Part shown: piece by piece, positions 63,940 through 64,000 of the stretch
Numbering within the stretch: position 1 is the stretch's first letter
How the letters are laid out: every line of letters starts with the position of its first letter
Assembly: GCA_030268105.1 (NCBI GenBank)
Contig: BSDZ01000114.1
Coordinates: 186,001 to 250,000, forward strand
From: Volvox africanus
Lineage: Eukaryota; Chlorophyta; Chlorophyceae; Chlamydomonadales; Volvocaceae
DNA: 64,000 nt
Direction of reading: 5' to 3'
The notes under the pieces: generated by a model
Databases searched by the model: none
What the model was told of the DNA's origin: nothing
What the model saw: the letters and a program-made list of their open reading frames with translations, nothing else
Program-made: the position numbers and the translations under genes

Positions 63940-64000
63940 TGGAACGGATAACTAAAGATGGGGAAAGGAGGAGATTCTGGGATGGATTACCACCCTGGCT

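Overview
The window looks like nuclear DNA of a volvocine green alga (Volvox or Chlamydomonas type). The reasons are: GC-rich coding exons cut by many short introns with GTGCGT/GTGAGT/GTAAGT donors; replication-type H3/H4 genes in divergent pairs with a GGTGTT-loop-AACACC hairpin after each stop instead of a poly(A) signal; TGTAA poly(A)-signal candidates; plastid-targeted proteins; a ciliary PACRG-domain protein; and a plant-type DPE2. The organism is inferred from these traits and was not confirmed by any search. Exon borders below were worked out by eye from splice consensus, reading phase and protein-family conservation.

Layout. 1-10.5 kb, + strand: a large gene whose C-terminal half is a non-canonical poly(A) polymerase (TRF4/PAPD5 type), with a long unrecognised N-terminal region. 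14.3-27.0 kb, - strand: DPE2 (two CBM20 domains, then GH77), about 21 exons, with introns rich in simple repeats, palindromes and a dispersed repeat. 27-33.6 kb: mostly unassigned, with two orphan exon-like segments. 33.6-34.8 kb: divergent H3/H4 pair, copy 1. 35.4-40.6 kb, - strand: a thylakoid-lumen FKBP-type prolyl isomerase whose last intron contains a very AT-rich, bacterial-looking block. 42.5-46.8 kb, - strand: a PACRG-domain gene with a roughly 500 bp CAGACA/CA microsatellite in an intron. 50.2-52.2 kb, - strand: an uninterrupted mTERF-family gene. 54.1-58.0 kb, - strand: a secretory, cysteine-module, single-pass membrane protein. 60.4-61.6 kb: H3/H4 pair copy 2, an inverted near-identical copy of the first. 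62.65-63.94 kb, + strand: a small membrane protein, three exons.

The genes do not form one pathway. They are independent eukaryotic genes for RNA tailing, cytosolic maltose metabolism, chromatin, plastid protein folding, cilia and organelle gene expression. The strongest unusual signal is the AT-rich block at about 35.65-37.15 kb inside the FKBP intron. It carries an IS256-type transposase fragment, an ABC-ATPase Walker A fragment, a 48-bp direct duplication and two adjacent AT-rich mini-ORFs. It reads like decayed DNA from a low-GC bacterium, for example a Rickettsiales-type endosymbiont, caught in an algal intron.
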